DNA of 64,000 nt from JAIOZK01 sp964468645 (GTDB lineage: Bacteria; Bacteroidota; Bacteroidia; Bacteroidales; JAIOZK01). Under the pieces are notes generated by a model that saw only the letters and a list, made by a program, of their open reading frames with translations, made no database searches and had not been told where the DNA came from. Positions 1-8,196 of this stretch are shown piece by piece; the first letter of the stretch is position 1; every line of letters begins with the position of its first letter. The DNA lies in assembly GCA_964468645.1 (NCBI GenBank), contig CAYXUU010000004.1:62001-126000 (forward strand), read 5' to 3'. A program made the translations under genes and the position numbers.

Positions 1-24
1 ATTTCTTGAAAAACGCAAACCGAA

Positions 25-112
25 CTGGTAGACTGGATTCTGGATACTAGATACGGGATACTGGATATTATTTGGTAATCTCAAGGATCCAGCATCAAGA
101 ATCCAGGATCTG
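25..112. repeat. degenerate GGATACTGGAT-type intergenic repeat
   Basis: A run of related words (ctggattctggatac, gatacgggatactggata) is followed by partly complementary words (ggatccagcatc, gaatccaggatc), so the block can fold into an imperfect hairpin. It lies just upstream of the first gene. It resembles in style, though not in exact sequence, the other intergenic inverted repeats of the window. Confidence 0.55.
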
Positions 113-166
113 TTTCTAAAAGCATAATAGTTTTTAATTATAAAATTAAGTTAAATAGATAAAAAT

Positions 167-1501
167 ATGGACTATACAGACCGACTTGAAAATGTATCAG
201 TATTGGGAGCTGCCGGGAAAATGGGCAGTGGTATCCTGTTGCTGACTGCAGTTGAAATGGCAGACCTGAGCTTGATGCCTGAAAATAAATCCAGGACTTT
301 TGTGCTAAATGCACTGGATGTTTCGCAGGAAGGGCTTAAGGGATTGATGGACTATGTCAGGGCCCAGGTTATAAAAATGGCCGAAAAGAAAACTGTACTG
401 CTAAGAAAAATCTATGCTGACAGAGCAAACCTGATCGAGAATAGCGAATTTATCGATCAGTATGTTTTTGATGTAATTAAGATCATAAGGCCAAGCATAA
501 GAATGGAAACGGCCTACGATTCAAAACTTATCTTCGAAGCAGTTAGTGAGAGTAAAGGATTGAAGGTGAAATTGTTCAAAAAAATAGATACCAATAATCC
601 GAATAAGCCATGGTATTTTACAAATACTTCTTCTGTTCCAATCAATGAGATGGAAAAAGAAGCAAACCTGGAAGGCAGAATTATAGGATTTCACTTCTAT
701 AATCCACCTGCTGTGCAGAAGCTTGTGGAATTGATCACAACAGACAAAACCAACGCAGAAGCTGCTGAATTTGCGCAGATGTATGCCAAGAAACTCAGAA
801 AGGTAGTAGTTCCTTCTAACGATTATGCCGGATTCATTGGTAATGGTCATTTTATGAGGGATGCCCTGCATGGATTAAAAGAAGCTGAGGCACTGTCGAA
901 AGATTATTCTTTACCTGAAGCAATTTACATGATCAATAGAATTACACAGGATTATCTTGTCAGGCCAATGGGTATTTATCAGCTAATGGATTATGTGGGC
1001 ATAGATGTTGTAAGTTTTATCATGGGTGTTATGAATCCTTATTTGCCTGAAGAAGAATTGAGCCATTCATTGCTTGAAAAAATGCTTGAACTGGGAGTTA
1101 AGGGCGGGCAAAATCCTGATGGCTCTCAAAAAAATGGATTCCTGAAATATGAAAAAGGACAGCCGGTTGCCATTTATGACCCTGAGAAAAAAGAATACAT
1201 TAACATTGCTGATTTCAGGGCAAGATGTGATGAAAAACTGGGGCCATTACCCGAAGAAGCAATTCCATGGAAAAAGGCAGTACGTCATCCGAAGAAAGAT
1301 GAGGCCCTTGGAGCTTTCTTTAATGCACTAAAAGCTTCAAAACAATTTGGCGCTGAAATCGCAGTGAGATATGGTATTAAATCAAAGGAAATTGGTTTAC
1401 ATCTTGTTAATAGCAATATTGCTCATAAAGGGGATGACGTAAATACCGTCTTGCTCACCGGGTTCTTCCATGCTTATGGACCGATTAATGAGTATTTTTA
1501 G
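167..1501 (+). CDS. 3-hydroxyacyl-CoA dehydrogenase family protein
   Basis: This probably catalyses NAD-dependent oxidation of 3-hydroxyacyl-CoA (or the reverse reaction) in the cytoplasm. The N-terminus has a Rossmann dinucleotide motif, VSVLGAAGKMGSG, at residues 10-22. The segment GFHFYNPPAVQKLVELI near residue 175 carries the family's catalytic His, and NDYAGFIGNGHF matches the hinge into the C-terminal helical domain. At 444 residues it is longer than the short bacterial enzymes (about 290), so the C-terminal part is extended. It lies upstream of a thiolase, an acyl-CoA dehydrogenase and etfBA, which together would make a beta-oxidation-like set. Chain-length specificity cannot be read from the sequence. 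Confidence 0.85.
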   Translation: MDYTDRLENVSVLGAAGKMGSGILLLTAVEMADLSLMPENKSRTFVLNALDVSQEGLKGLMDYVRAQVIKMAEKKTVLLRKIYADRANLIENSEFIDQYVFDVIKIIRPSIRMETAYDSKLIFEAVSESKGLKVKLFKKIDTNNPNKPWYFTNTSSVPINEMEKEANLEGRIIGFHFYNPPAVQKLVELITTDKTNAEAAEFAQMYAKKLRKVVVPSNDYAGFIGNGHFMRDALHGLKEAEALSKDYSLPEAIYMINRITQDYLVRPMGIYQLMDYVGIDVVSFIMGVMNPYLPEEELSHSLLEKMLELGVKGGQNPDGSQKNGFLKYEKGQPVAIYDPEKKEYINIADFRARCDEKLGPLPEEAIPWKKAVRHPKKDEALGAFFNALKASKQFGAEIAVRYGIKSKEIGLHLVNSNIAHKGDDVNTVLLTGFFHAYGPINEYF

Positions 1502-1526
1502 GGCTATGGTAAATTCGATGGTTATA

Positions 1527-1625
1527 CAATGGTTAATCAATGCTCATACAATGGTTATACAATGGTCATTCAATGGTCATTCAATGGTCATTCAATAGTC
1601 ATTCAATGGTCATTCAATTGTATAC
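1527..1625. repeat. 11-bp tandem repeat, about nine units
   Basis: Nine consecutive 11-bp units follow the consensus CAATGGTCATT. The central five (1560-1614) are nearly perfect; the outer ones drift (caatggttaat, caatgctcata, caattgtatac). The array fills the gap directly upstream of the four-helix-bundle gene. There are no spacers, so it is not a CRISPR array. Confidence 0.9.
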
Positions 1626-1640
1626 TTAACCAATAATAAA

Positions 1641-1991
1641 ATGGAACTTGAGGAACTTAATGTTTATAAGATATCGATGGAACTAGGGGAAACAGTGTGT
1701 GATATTGTTGAAAATCTTGATTACTTTCCTAAAAAGACTCTTGGAGTGCAATTGGTAAGATCAGCGGACTCAATAGCAGCAAATATCAGTGAGGGATTTG
1801 GAAGATATCATTTTAAGGAATCTATTAATTTTTATTATTATGCACGTGGCTCTTTATTTGAAACCAGAACCTGGTTAACAAAAGCAAATAACAGAAAGTT
1901 GATTTCACAAAATGAATACGAACTGTTGATTGCTTTACTTAAAAATTTAAGTGTGAAATTGAACAATTTTATAAAATCTATTGGTAAATAG
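1641..1991 (+). CDS. four-helix-bundle protein (23S rRNA IVP / TIGR02436 family)
   Basis: A 116-residue protein with the family hallmarks: an N-terminal helix LNVYKISMELGETVCDIV, the loop QLVRSADSIAANISEGFGR, a tyrosine-rich helix FKESINFYYYARGS, and a C-terminal LxxxLNNFIKSI helix. The family was named from open reading frames inside 23S rRNA intervening sequences, but most members, like this one, are free-standing genes of unknown function; Avd of diversity-generating retroelements is a relative. No rRNA or reverse transcriptase lies nearby. An 11-bp tandem array sits just upstream, and a degenerate repeat (gtattactat words) lies between this gene and the thiolase. A broken relative lies at 6920-7297. 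Confidence 0.88.
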   Translation: MELEELNVYKISMELGETVCDIVENLDYFPKKTLGVQLVRSADSIAANISEGFGRYHFKESINFYYYARGSLFETRTWLTKANNRKLISQNEYELLIALLKNLSVKLNNFIKSIGK

Positions 1992-2107
1992 TTGATAATT
2001 GACAATCGTATGACAAATGTATTACTATCGTATTACTATTGCATGACAACAAATAACCTATCAAATTCAATACACATAAAACATTTGATAAATAAATAAA
2101 AAGTAAA

Positions 2108-3355
2108 ATGACGAAATTGAACAAAAAAGTATATATGACAGCCGGATACAATACTGTATCCTTGGGTACCGGTAGAAGGGAATTCCACCCCAGGAAACCT
2201 CGTCCGGGAATAGAACACTACATTAAGGAAGCGGGTGAAAAAACAATGAACAGAATAGGTGGCCCGCAAAACGTTGATGAAATTGTAGTTGGCAATTTCA
2301 TGGCAGAGCGATTTGTAAAACAGGGTCATTTGAATGGTTTTGCCGGAATGATAAATAAGGATCTCGAATATAAGCCTTCCATAAGGGTAGAAGGTGCCTG
2401 TGCTTCTGGTGGACTGGCGTTGATTACGGGGATGAAAAATGTGCTTTCCGGCATTTCAGATGTAGCCTTAACACTGGGGGTTGAAGTACAAAACAGCATG
2501 AAAGCAATCTACGGTGCAGATGTACTGGCAGGAGCAGGATGGTTCCAGAATCGTAAAGACGGACATGCCTATTTCTTCCCTGGCCAGTTCAGTGACCGGG
2601 CTGGTGCTTACTACGAGAAATATGGCTTTGATTACACACGCAAGGGTCTCTGCAGATGGTTTGTAAATGCTATGGAGAATGCCAGGTTATGCCCAACTGC
2701 CCAGGAACATGAAAACAGGTCTCCCGACCTGGAGGCTCTCTATATGAGTAGAAAGCCTGATGGTAGATTCTTTGTGGATAATCTGACAGTTTTTGATTGT
2801 TCTAAAGTTTCTGATGGTGCCTCATCTATTGCAATCGTTTCAGAAGAAGGGCTTGCAAAAACTGGAATGCCAAAAGATCAAGCCATTGAAGTTGTTGGTT
2901 TTGGACATTGCGTTAGAAATATAACGGAAGATCCACCTGATCCTACTGAAGTTACTGCAATTAAAAAAGCTGCTGCTGAAGCCCTCGAAATGGCAGGGAT
3001 AACAATAGATCAACTTGGAACTATCGAAACTCATGACTGTTTTTCAATTGCCGGAATACTGGGTGTAGAAGCATTTGGTTTTGCCAAACCCGGCGAAGGT
3101 GCTCAATTTGTTGCAGATGGTCATACAGCCAGAGATGGGAAAATACCCATGAATACCACCGGTGGTCTTATCGGCTGGGGACATCCCACAGGAGGAACAG
3201 GTGTTCATATGGCAGTTACCCTCTGGGAACAATTAACCGGCAATGCCGGCGAAGCTCAGATAGAGATCAATGAAGACCGGCCCTACGGGATGATGGTGAA
3301 TATGGGCGGTGATGACGTAACTGTAGTTGCCATAGTTTTCAAAAAGGCAGAATAA
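2108..3355 (+). CDS. thiolase family protein (acetyl-CoA acyltransferase)
   Basis: A 415-residue thiolase that would cleave 3-ketoacyl-CoA or condense acyl-CoAs. The nucleophilic cysteine is Cys98 in VEGACASGG. The second active-site block is THDCFSIAGILG, and the C-terminal histidine motif is GGLIGWGHPTGGTGVHM. The WGHPTGGTG form resembles the SCP2/archaeal-type thiolase branch rather than FadA, so the substrate is uncertain. The gene follows the 3-hydroxyacyl-CoA dehydrogenase on the same strand, with the four-helix-bundle gene between them. It probably takes part in acyl-CoA degradation with the downstream acyl-CoA dehydrogenase and electron-transfer flavoprotein. Confidence 0.88.
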   Translation: MTKLNKKVYMTAGYNTVSLGTGRREFHPRKPRPGIEHYIKEAGEKTMNRIGGPQNVDEIVVGNFMAERFVKQGHLNGFAGMINKDLEYKPSIRVEGACASGGLALITGMKNVLSGISDVALTLGVEVQNSMKAIYGADVLAGAGWFQNRKDGHAYFFPGQFSDRAGAYYEKYGFDYTRKGLCRWFVNAMENARLCPTAQEHENRSPDLEALYMSRKPDGRFFVDNLTVFDCSKVSDGASSIAIVSEEGLAKTGMPKDQAIEVVGFGHCVRNITEDPPDPTEVTAIKKAAAEALEMAGITIDQLGTIETHDCFSIAGILGVEAFGFAKPGEGAQFVADGHTARDGKIPMNTTGGLIGWGHPTGGTGVHMAVTLWEQLTGNAGEAQIEINEDRPYGMMVNMGGDDVTVVAIVFKKAE

Positions 3356-3367
3356 TAAGATTATATA

Positions 3368-3400
3368 GAAAGCCTCTTTATTATAGGCTTCTTGAATGTG
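3368..3400 (+). terminator. weak hairpin after thiolase gene
   Basis: The six-base complementary arms aagcct and aggctt (3370-3375 and 3385-3390) lie just after the thiolase stop, followed by a T-rich stretch. The stem is short. Confidence 0.4.
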
Positions 3401-3447
3401 TTTCTTTAATAAAATTAATTTTTTATTAAAAATCAGGTACTTGTAAG

Positions 3448-3478
3448 TTTGTTACTTGGAATAAATTTATTATCTTTA
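3448..3478 (+). promoter_or_regulatory. predicted promoter of cold-shock gene
   Basis: TTTG (3448-3451) is followed after exactly 19 bases by TATCTTTA (3471-3478), one base off the Bacteroidota -7 element TAnnTTTG. It would leave a leader of about 105 bases before the start codon, which fits a cold-shock mRNA. Confidence 0.6.
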
Positions 3479-3591
3479 TAAAATAATTGCATGTATCTGA
3501 TCCACTCCTGAGAGTATCTGCTATCAGGTTTGTTAGGATTCATTGCAATTCAAAAACATTAATTATTATTTATAACTAAAATCTATTTATT

Positions 3592-3798
3592 ATGTATCAA
3601 GGCAAAATTAAATGGTACAACGATGAAAAGGGTTTCGGATTTATAATCAATGAAGAGGGCAAAGATGTTTTCTTTCATCGTTCAGGTATCGTAGCAGAAT
3701 CAAAAAGCAAACTCGCTGATGGAACTTCTGTATCCTATGAACTAACACAGGGATTAAAAGGGCCACAGGCGACAAACATCACGGTAGTAGAAGAATAG
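3592..3798 (+). CDS. cold-shock domain protein (CspA family)
   Basis: A 68-residue single cold-shock domain that binds single-stranded RNA or DNA and acts as an RNA chaperone. RNP1 is KGFGFI and RNP2 is VFFHRS, both intact, and the domain fills the whole protein. A long untranslated leader separates it from its predicted promoter, and a hairpin terminator follows, so it is probably monocistronic. Temperature control through the leader is usual for the family but is inferred here. Confidence 0.95.
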   Translation: MYQGKIKWYNDEKGFGFIINEEGKDVFFHRSGIVAESKSKLADGTSVSYELTQGLKGPQATNITVVEE

Positions 3799-3816
3799 GC
3801 ATGTACATCGATATTA

Positions 3817-3850
3817 AGAAAGCCACTTCATCACGGGGTGGCTTTTTCTA
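3817..3850 (+). terminator. Rho-independent terminator of cold-shock gene
   Basis: The arms AAAGCCAC (3819-3826) and GTGGCTTT (3838-3845) are perfectly complementary around an 11-base loop and run into a T-rich tail, 20 bases after the stop codon. Confidence 0.85.
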
Positions 3851-3896
3851 TAAATTTATATTAACAGGCTTTCACAGATTAATAATGAACATTTAC

Positions 3897-3904
3897 TATT
3901 TTTG
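3897..3904 (+). promoter_or_regulatory. predicted -7 element upstream of elbB-like gene
   Basis: TATTTTTG matches TAnnTTTG, 36 bases before the start codon. No clear -33 element is visible. Confidence 0.5.
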
Positions 3905-3940
3905 ATATTTATAAACTAATTTGACAAAAATAATTTATCG

Positions 3941-4588
3941 ATGAAAAAATTTGCCGTTGTGCTGGCAGGGTGTGGTGTTTTTGATGGCGCAGAAATTCAT
4001 GAAGCCACTCTTACAATGCTGGCAATTAAACAAAGAGGTGCAGATTATCAGTGTTTTGCTCCCGACATTGATCAGTATCATGTGATCAATCATATTACCG
4101 GTGAAGAAATGAAAGAGAATAGGAATGTCATGGTTGAAGCATCGCGGATTGCCCGGGGAGCCATTAAATCATTATCAGATTATAAGGTGGGGGATTTTGA
4201 TGCCCTTATTTTTCCGGGAGGTTTTGGAGCCGCTAAAAATCTATCCACCGTTGCATTTGATGGACCTGTTGCAAAAATAAATCCTGACGTGGAGAAAGCA
4301 GTAACAGATACCCTAAAAGCAGGTAAACCCATCGGGGCCATGTGTATAACTCCCACATTTATCGCAAAAATAATTGGGGATGTTAAGGTAACCATAGGGC
4401 AGGATAAGGGAACCGCAGAAGCCATACAAAAAATGGGTGCCACACATGTAGAAACCAGTCACGGAGAGGTGATTATTGATGAGAAAAACAAGGTGTTTTC
4501 TACTCCATGTTATATGCTTGATGCAGATATTGTTCAGATTTATGATGGGGCATATAATATTGTGTTTGAAATGTTGAAAGTGATGTAA
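3941..4588 (+). CDS. elbB: ElbB-like isoprenoid biosynthesis glyoxalase (DJ-1/PfpI fold)
   Basis: A 215-residue DJ-1/PfpI superfamily protein of the ElbB (YhbL) type, close to the family's usual length of about 217. The start (LAGCGVFDGAEIHEAT) and the segment FPGGFGAAKNLS are typical. The nucleophile-elbow cysteine is Cys135 in GAMCITP. E. coli ElbB has glyoxalase activity and was linked to isoprenoid production; its physiological role is not settled. The gene has its own predicted promoter and lies between the cold-shock gene and a flavin oxidoreductase. Confidence 0.87.
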   Translation: MKKFAVVLAGCGVFDGAEIHEATLTMLAIKQRGADYQCFAPDIDQYHVINHITGEEMKENRNVMVEASRIARGAIKSLSDYKVGDFDALIFPGGFGAAKNLSTVAFDGPVAKINPDVEKAVTDTLKAGKPIGAMCITPTFIAKIIGDVKVTIGQDKGTAEAIQKMGATHVETSHGEVIIDEKNKVFSTPCYMLDADIVQIYDGAYNIVFEMLKVM

Positions 4589-4652
4589 TACCCCCTATAA
4601 TCCCCTCAGTTAGGGCGATGTTTTAGTACCATCAAACCATAATATTGCATAA

Positions 4653-5603
4653 ATGAATAAAATCACTGAATTGTTTGAAATCAGATATCCCATCATCCAG
4701 GGTGGAATGATCTGGTGCAGCGGCTGGGAACTGGCATCAGCTGTAAGTAATGCAGGTGGATTGGGATTAATCGGTTCAGGTTCGATGAAGCCCGATATTC
4801 TTCGTGAACATATAAGAAAATGCAGGGAAGCTACCCAAAAACCTTTTGGCGTTAATTTGCCATTAATATATCCCCATGCAGAAGAACATATTAAGGTTAT
4901 CCTTAATGAAAATATCAAAATCGTTTTTACCTCTGCCGGAAATCCAAAGAAATATACAGGATATCTGAAAGAAAAAGGGATGAAAGTTGCCCATGTAATC
5001 GCCAATCTGAAGTTTGCACACAAATGTGTTGAGGCAGACGTAGATGCCATTGTTGCGGAAGGATTTGAAGCTGGTGGTCATAATGGTATTGAAGAAACAA
5101 CAACAATGGTTTTGATTCCAACCATCAGCAAAGAAATAGATATCCCATTAATAGCAGCCGGGGGTATTGCTTCCGGCAGGGCAATGCTGGCAGCAATGAT
5201 ACTGGGGGCTGATGGTGTTCAAATAGGAAGCAGGCTGGCTGCTTCTGTGGAATCATCAGGACATGAAAATTTTAAAAAAGCCATTGTCGAAGCTAAAGAC
5301 GGAGACACAAAACTCACCCTGAAAAGCCTTATTCCGGTCCGCTTAATAAAAAATAAATTTCTTAGCGAAGTGGATAAACTTGAAAAAGAAGGAGCATCGT
5401 TGGATTCGCTACAAATTTTGCTGGGAAAAGGCCGGGCTATGATGGGTATGTTTGAAGGAGACCTGGATGAAGGTGAACTTGAAATCGGGCAGGTTTCAGG
5501 AATGATTGATGAGATAAAGCCGGTTTCGGAAATATTCAAGGGGATAATTTCTGAGTTTAATCAGGCGCAGAAAGATTCTACAACCATTAATTTGAAATTG
5601 TGA
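4653..5603 (+). CDS. nitronate monooxygenase / FabK-like flavin oxidoreductase
   Basis: A 316-residue FMN-dependent TIM-barrel enzyme. Family motifs are YPIIQGGMIW near residue 13, SNAGGLGLIGSG near residue 30, EGFEAGGHNG near residue 135, and AAGGIASGRAM followed by GADGVQIGSR for phosphate binding. This family includes nitronate monooxygenases and the enoyl-ACP reductase FabK, which share these motifs, so the reaction is not decided by sequence alone. The absence of other fatty-acid synthesis genes nearby gives no support to FabK. The gene lies 64 bases after elbB and may share its transcript. Confidence 0.8.
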   Translation: MNKITELFEIRYPIIQGGMIWCSGWELASAVSNAGGLGLIGSGSMKPDILREHIRKCREATQKPFGVNLPLIYPHAEEHIKVILNENIKIVFTSAGNPKKYTGYLKEKGMKVAHVIANLKFAHKCVEADVDAIVAEGFEAGGHNGIEETTTMVLIPTISKEIDIPLIAAGGIASGRAMLAAMILGADGVQIGSRLAASVESSGHENFKKAIVEAKDGDTKLTLKSLIPVRLIKNKFLSEVDKLEKEGASLDSLQILLGKGRAMMGMFEGDLDEGELEIGQVSGMIDEIKPVSEIFKGIISEFNQAQKDSTTINLKL

Positions 5604-5606
5604 CGA

Positions 5607-5638
5607 TTGAAACAAATGAACAATATTTCATACATTTG
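5607..5638 (+). promoter_or_regulatory. predicted promoter of acyl-CoA dehydrogenase
   Basis: TTG at 5607-5609 and TACATTTG at 5631-5638 (consensus TAnnTTTG) are separated by 21 bases. The start codon is 54 bases downstream. Confidence 0.5.
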
Positions 5639-5692
5639 TTTCATACAAATATGACAGCAAACTATTTCTTTAATTTATAAAAACCATAACCA

Positions 5693-6835
5693 ATGGACTT
5701 TAATCTGACCGAAGAACAAATCATGATCCAGCAGGCTGCCCGCGATTTTGCACAGCGCGAATTAATTAAGGATGTAATAGAACGAGATAATAACGGAATC
5801 TTTCCAACAGCGCATGTAAATATGCTGAGGGAATTAGGTTTTTTGGGTATGATGGTATCTCCTGAATATGGTGGAGGTGGTATGGACACCCTTTCATATG
5901 TCCTGGCTATGGAAGAAATCTCAAAAGTGGATTCATCGGTTTCCGTGATCATGTCGGTACATAATTCCCTGGTATGTTATGGGATTGAAAAATGGGGTTC
6001 TGACCAAATTAAAGAAAAATATCTTCGACCTATGGCCACAGGGGATAAAATAGGGGCTTTTTTACTCTCAGAACCAGAAGCGGGTTCCGATGCAACATCA
6101 CAGAAAACCCTGGCCGAAGATAAAGGGGATCATTATCTTGTTAATGGCACAAAAAACTGGATTACCAATGCCAACTGCGCAGATTATTATATCCTCATTG
6201 CCCAAACCCATCCTGATAAAAAACATCATGGTATCAATGCTTTCATTGTTGAGAAAGATTCTCCGGGAATATCATTGGGGCCTCATGAAGACAAAATGGG
6301 TATGCGCAGTTCTGATACACATTCGGTGATGTTTAATGATGTAATAGTCCCAAAAGAAAATCGCATTGGAGAAGATGGTTTTGGGTTTAAATTCGCTATG
6401 AAAATTCTTGAGGGAGGCCGTATCGGAATTGCAGCCCAGGCTCTGGGTATTGCAGGAGGCGCCCTGGAGCGTTCTGTTCAATACGCTAAAGAGAGAAAAG
6501 CTTTTGGGAAAATCATAGCTGAACATCAGGCTATTGCTTTTAAATTATCAGATATGGCCGTTAATATTGAAGCCGGTAAAAACCTTTGCTATAAAGCTGC
6601 CTGGTTGAAAGATCAGGGCCAGCCCTATGGTATTGCCAGTGCAATTGCCAAACAATTTTGCGCTGATATGGCCATGGAAGTTACCACCGAAGCCGTCCAG
6701 ATCCACGGTGGTTATGGCTATGTTAAAGAATACCACGTTGAAAGATTAATGCGTGAAGCCAAGCTTACCCAGATTTACGAGGGAACTTCGGAGATTCAAA
6801 AAATTGTTATATCCAGATCATTACTCCGGGATTAG
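5693..6835 (+). CDS. acyl-CoA dehydrogenase
   Basis: A 380-residue FAD enzyme of the usual family length that inserts the alpha-beta double bond into acyl-CoA and passes electrons to electron-transfer flavoprotein. The N-terminal helical domain starts at NLTEEQIMIQQAARDFA. The flavin-binding strand has LSEPEAGSDA, and the C-terminus has GGYGYVKEYHVERLMR and the catalytic-base segment QIYEGTSEIQ. It closely resembles short-chain (butyryl-CoA) dehydrogenases. etfB and etfA lie 0.6 kb downstream on the same strand, separated by a broken four-helix-bundle gene. Confidence 0.93.
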   Translation: MDFNLTEEQIMIQQAARDFAQRELIKDVIERDNNGIFPTAHVNMLRELGFLGMMVSPEYGGGGMDTLSYVLAMEEISKVDSSVSVIMSVHNSLVCYGIEKWGSDQIKEKYLRPMATGDKIGAFLLSEPEAGSDATSQKTLAEDKGDHYLVNGTKNWITNANCADYYILIAQTHPDKKHHGINAFIVEKDSPGISLGPHEDKMGMRSSDTHSVMFNDVIVPKENRIGEDGFGFKFAMKILEGGRIGIAAQALGIAGGALERSVQYAKERKAFGKIIAEHQAIAFKLSDMAVNIEAGKNLCYKAAWLKDQGQPYGIASAIAKQFCADMAMEVTTEAVQIHGGYGYVKEYHVERLMREAKLTQIYEGTSEIQKIVISRSLLRD

Positions 6836-6856
6836 ATCGCTGATTATTAGTTTCTT

Positions 6857-6910
6857 GTTCAATTGCTCAATTAATACATTGTTCCATTGTTTCATGGTTT
6901 CATTGTTAAT
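6857..6910. repeat. degenerate CATTGTT tandem repeat
   Basis: Related words (attgctcaattaa, cattgttccattgtttcatggtttcattg) repeat with a period of roughly 8-11 bases directly before the broken four-helix-bundle gene. The arrangement matches that at the intact copy. Confidence 0.55.
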
Positions 6911-6919
6911 TCTTACAAG

Positions 6920-7297
6920 ATGCAAACTAATTATCTTAAATTAAATGATATTGATGCATATAAGATTGCATTTCATTTAAGTAATTATGTATAGGATATT
7001 GTAATAAAGTGGGAACATTTTTCCAGAGATACAGTAGGGAAGCAATTTGTAAAATCAATAGATTCGATACCTGCTAACCTTGCTGAAGGATTTGGTCGAT
7101 ATCACAAAAATGACAAGGTAAGGTTTTATAGATTCAGTCAGGGATCTTTACAAGAATCATTTGATTGGAATGAAAAGTCGAGAATCAGGCAACTAATTAC
7201 TGAAGAAGAATATAAACACATTTTTGAGAAACTCCAAAGCCTTCCAAAACTCATTAATCAGCTTATTCAGTACACCCAACAAAAGTTAAAGGTTTAA
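6920..7297 (+). pseudogene. broken four-helix-bundle gene (amber stop at codon 25)
   Basis: From ATG 6920 the reading frame gives a four-helix-bundle protein starting MQTNYLKLNDIDAYKIAFHL. It is interrupted by a single TAG at 6992-6994, after which the same frame stays open to TAA 7295-7297. The downstream part keeps the family core (VKSIDSIPANLAEGFGRYH, then KVRFYRFSQGSLQES). Joined, it would be about 124 residues, close to the intact 116-residue copy at 1641-1991. No frameshift is needed. It is most simply a recent nonsense mutation; a sequencing error or suppression cannot be excluded. The remnant lies between acyl-CoA dehydrogenase and etfB. Confidence 0.85.
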
Positions 7298-7312
7298 TTA
7301 CTTACTAAAAAC

Positions 7313-7344
7313 CATGAAACCATGAAACCATGAAACCATTAATC
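7313..7344. repeat. 8-bp tandem repeat CATGAAAC
   Basis: Three perfect units of CATGAAAC (7313-7336) and one decayed unit (cattaatc) follow the broken four-helix-bundle gene, so it has repeats on both sides. Confidence 0.8.
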
Positions 7345-7363
7345 ATGTTTTCCAGATTTTCCG

Positions 7364-7371
7364 TAATTTTG
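7364..7371 (+). promoter_or_regulatory. predicted -7 element of etfBA
   Basis: TAATTTTG matches TAnnTTTG and lies 32 bases before the etfB start codon. Confidence 0.5.
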
Positions 7372-7402
7372 ACACCAATTAGATTATTAAAAATTTTTAG
7401 AT

Positions 7403-8146
7403 ATGAAGATTTTAGTTTGTATGAGTAATGTGCCGGATACTACAACCAAGATACGGTTTAAGGATGACAACAAGGTGTTCGATACAACAGGTGTTCAATG
7501 GATTATCAATCCATGGGATGAACTTGCCCTCACCAGGGCGCTGGAATTGAAAGAAGCTTCAGGCGGAAAAATTGAGAAGGTATCTGTAGCACTTGTTGGT
7601 CCTGTGGGCGCAGAACCAACCATCAGAAAGGCACTCGCGATTGGTGCAGATGATGCTTTCAGGGTGGATGCCGAACCTTTGGATTCTTATTTTGTAGGAT
7701 CACAATTACAACAGGTGGCAAATGATTTTGATATCGTAATGTGCGGTATTGAGTCTGCAGATTACACCTCCTCTGCCGTTGGGGGTATGCTTGCCGAATT
7801 TCTTAACTGGCCTTCTGTATCATCGGTTTCTAAACTTGAGATAACCGGTGATGAAGTAACTGTTATCAGGGAAATTGATGGTGGAAAAGAAGTGCTTGAA
7901 ACTCAATTGCCTTTTGTTGCCATCGTGCAGAAAGGAATTACCCTTGAACCAAGAATACCTTCTATGAGGGGTATTATGATGGCACGCAAAAAACCACTGA
8001 ATATCATACCGGCTGTTGAAACTGAAGCACTAACTGAATACGAAGAATTTGAACTTCCACCGGCAAAAGCCGCCTGCAAAATGGTTGATGAAGAGCATGT
8101 GAAAGAACTGGTCGAATTATTAAAAAATGAAGCAAAAGCAATTTGA
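7403..8146 (+). CDS. etfB: electron-transfer flavoprotein subunit beta
   Basis: A 247-residue EtfB that forms a heterodimer with EtfA and carries electrons from acyl-CoA dehydrogenases. The N-terminus MKILVCMSNVPDTTTKIRF, the segment NPWDELALTRALELKE and the AMP-binding-region pattern CGIESADYTSSAVGGMLAE (near residue 114) are typical. The recognition-loop region has LPFVAIVQKG and EPRIPSMRGIMMARKKPL. It is followed after 50 bases by etfA on the same strand, an obvious operon, with the acyl-CoA dehydrogenase upstream as the likely electron donor. Confidence 0.95.
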   Translation: MKILVCMSNVPDTTTKIRFKDDNKVFDTTGVQWIINPWDELALTRALELKEASGGKIEKVSVALVGPVGAEPTIRKALAIGADDAFRVDAEPLDSYFVGSQLQQVANDFDIVMCGIESADYTSSAVGGMLAEFLNWPSVSSVSKLEITGDEVTVIREIDGGKEVLETQLPFVAIVQKGITLEPRIPSMRGIMMARKKPLNIIPAVETEALTEYEEFELPPAKAACKMVDEEHVKELVELLKNEAKAI

Positions 8147-8196
8147 TTTGAAAAATGTAGAATAGTAAAAAACAAGCATTAAAATATTTTGAAAAA

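Noticed and set aside
521..871. 116-codon open frame on the minus strand inside the 3-hydroxyacyl-CoA dehydrogenase gene
   Set aside because: It lies wholly antisense to a well-supported gene and its translation has no domain-like composition. Many similar shadows occur in etf, atp, RHS and glmS genes and were left out for the same reason.
1527..1625. Possible CRISPR array
   Set aside because: The unit is 11 bp with no spacers and no cas genes nearby; it is a simple tandem repeat.
6992..6994. In-frame TAG as a programmed pyrrolysine or readthrough codon
   Set aside because: No pyrrolysine genes or recoding signal are visible, and the family has no conserved special residue there. A nonsense mutation is simpler.
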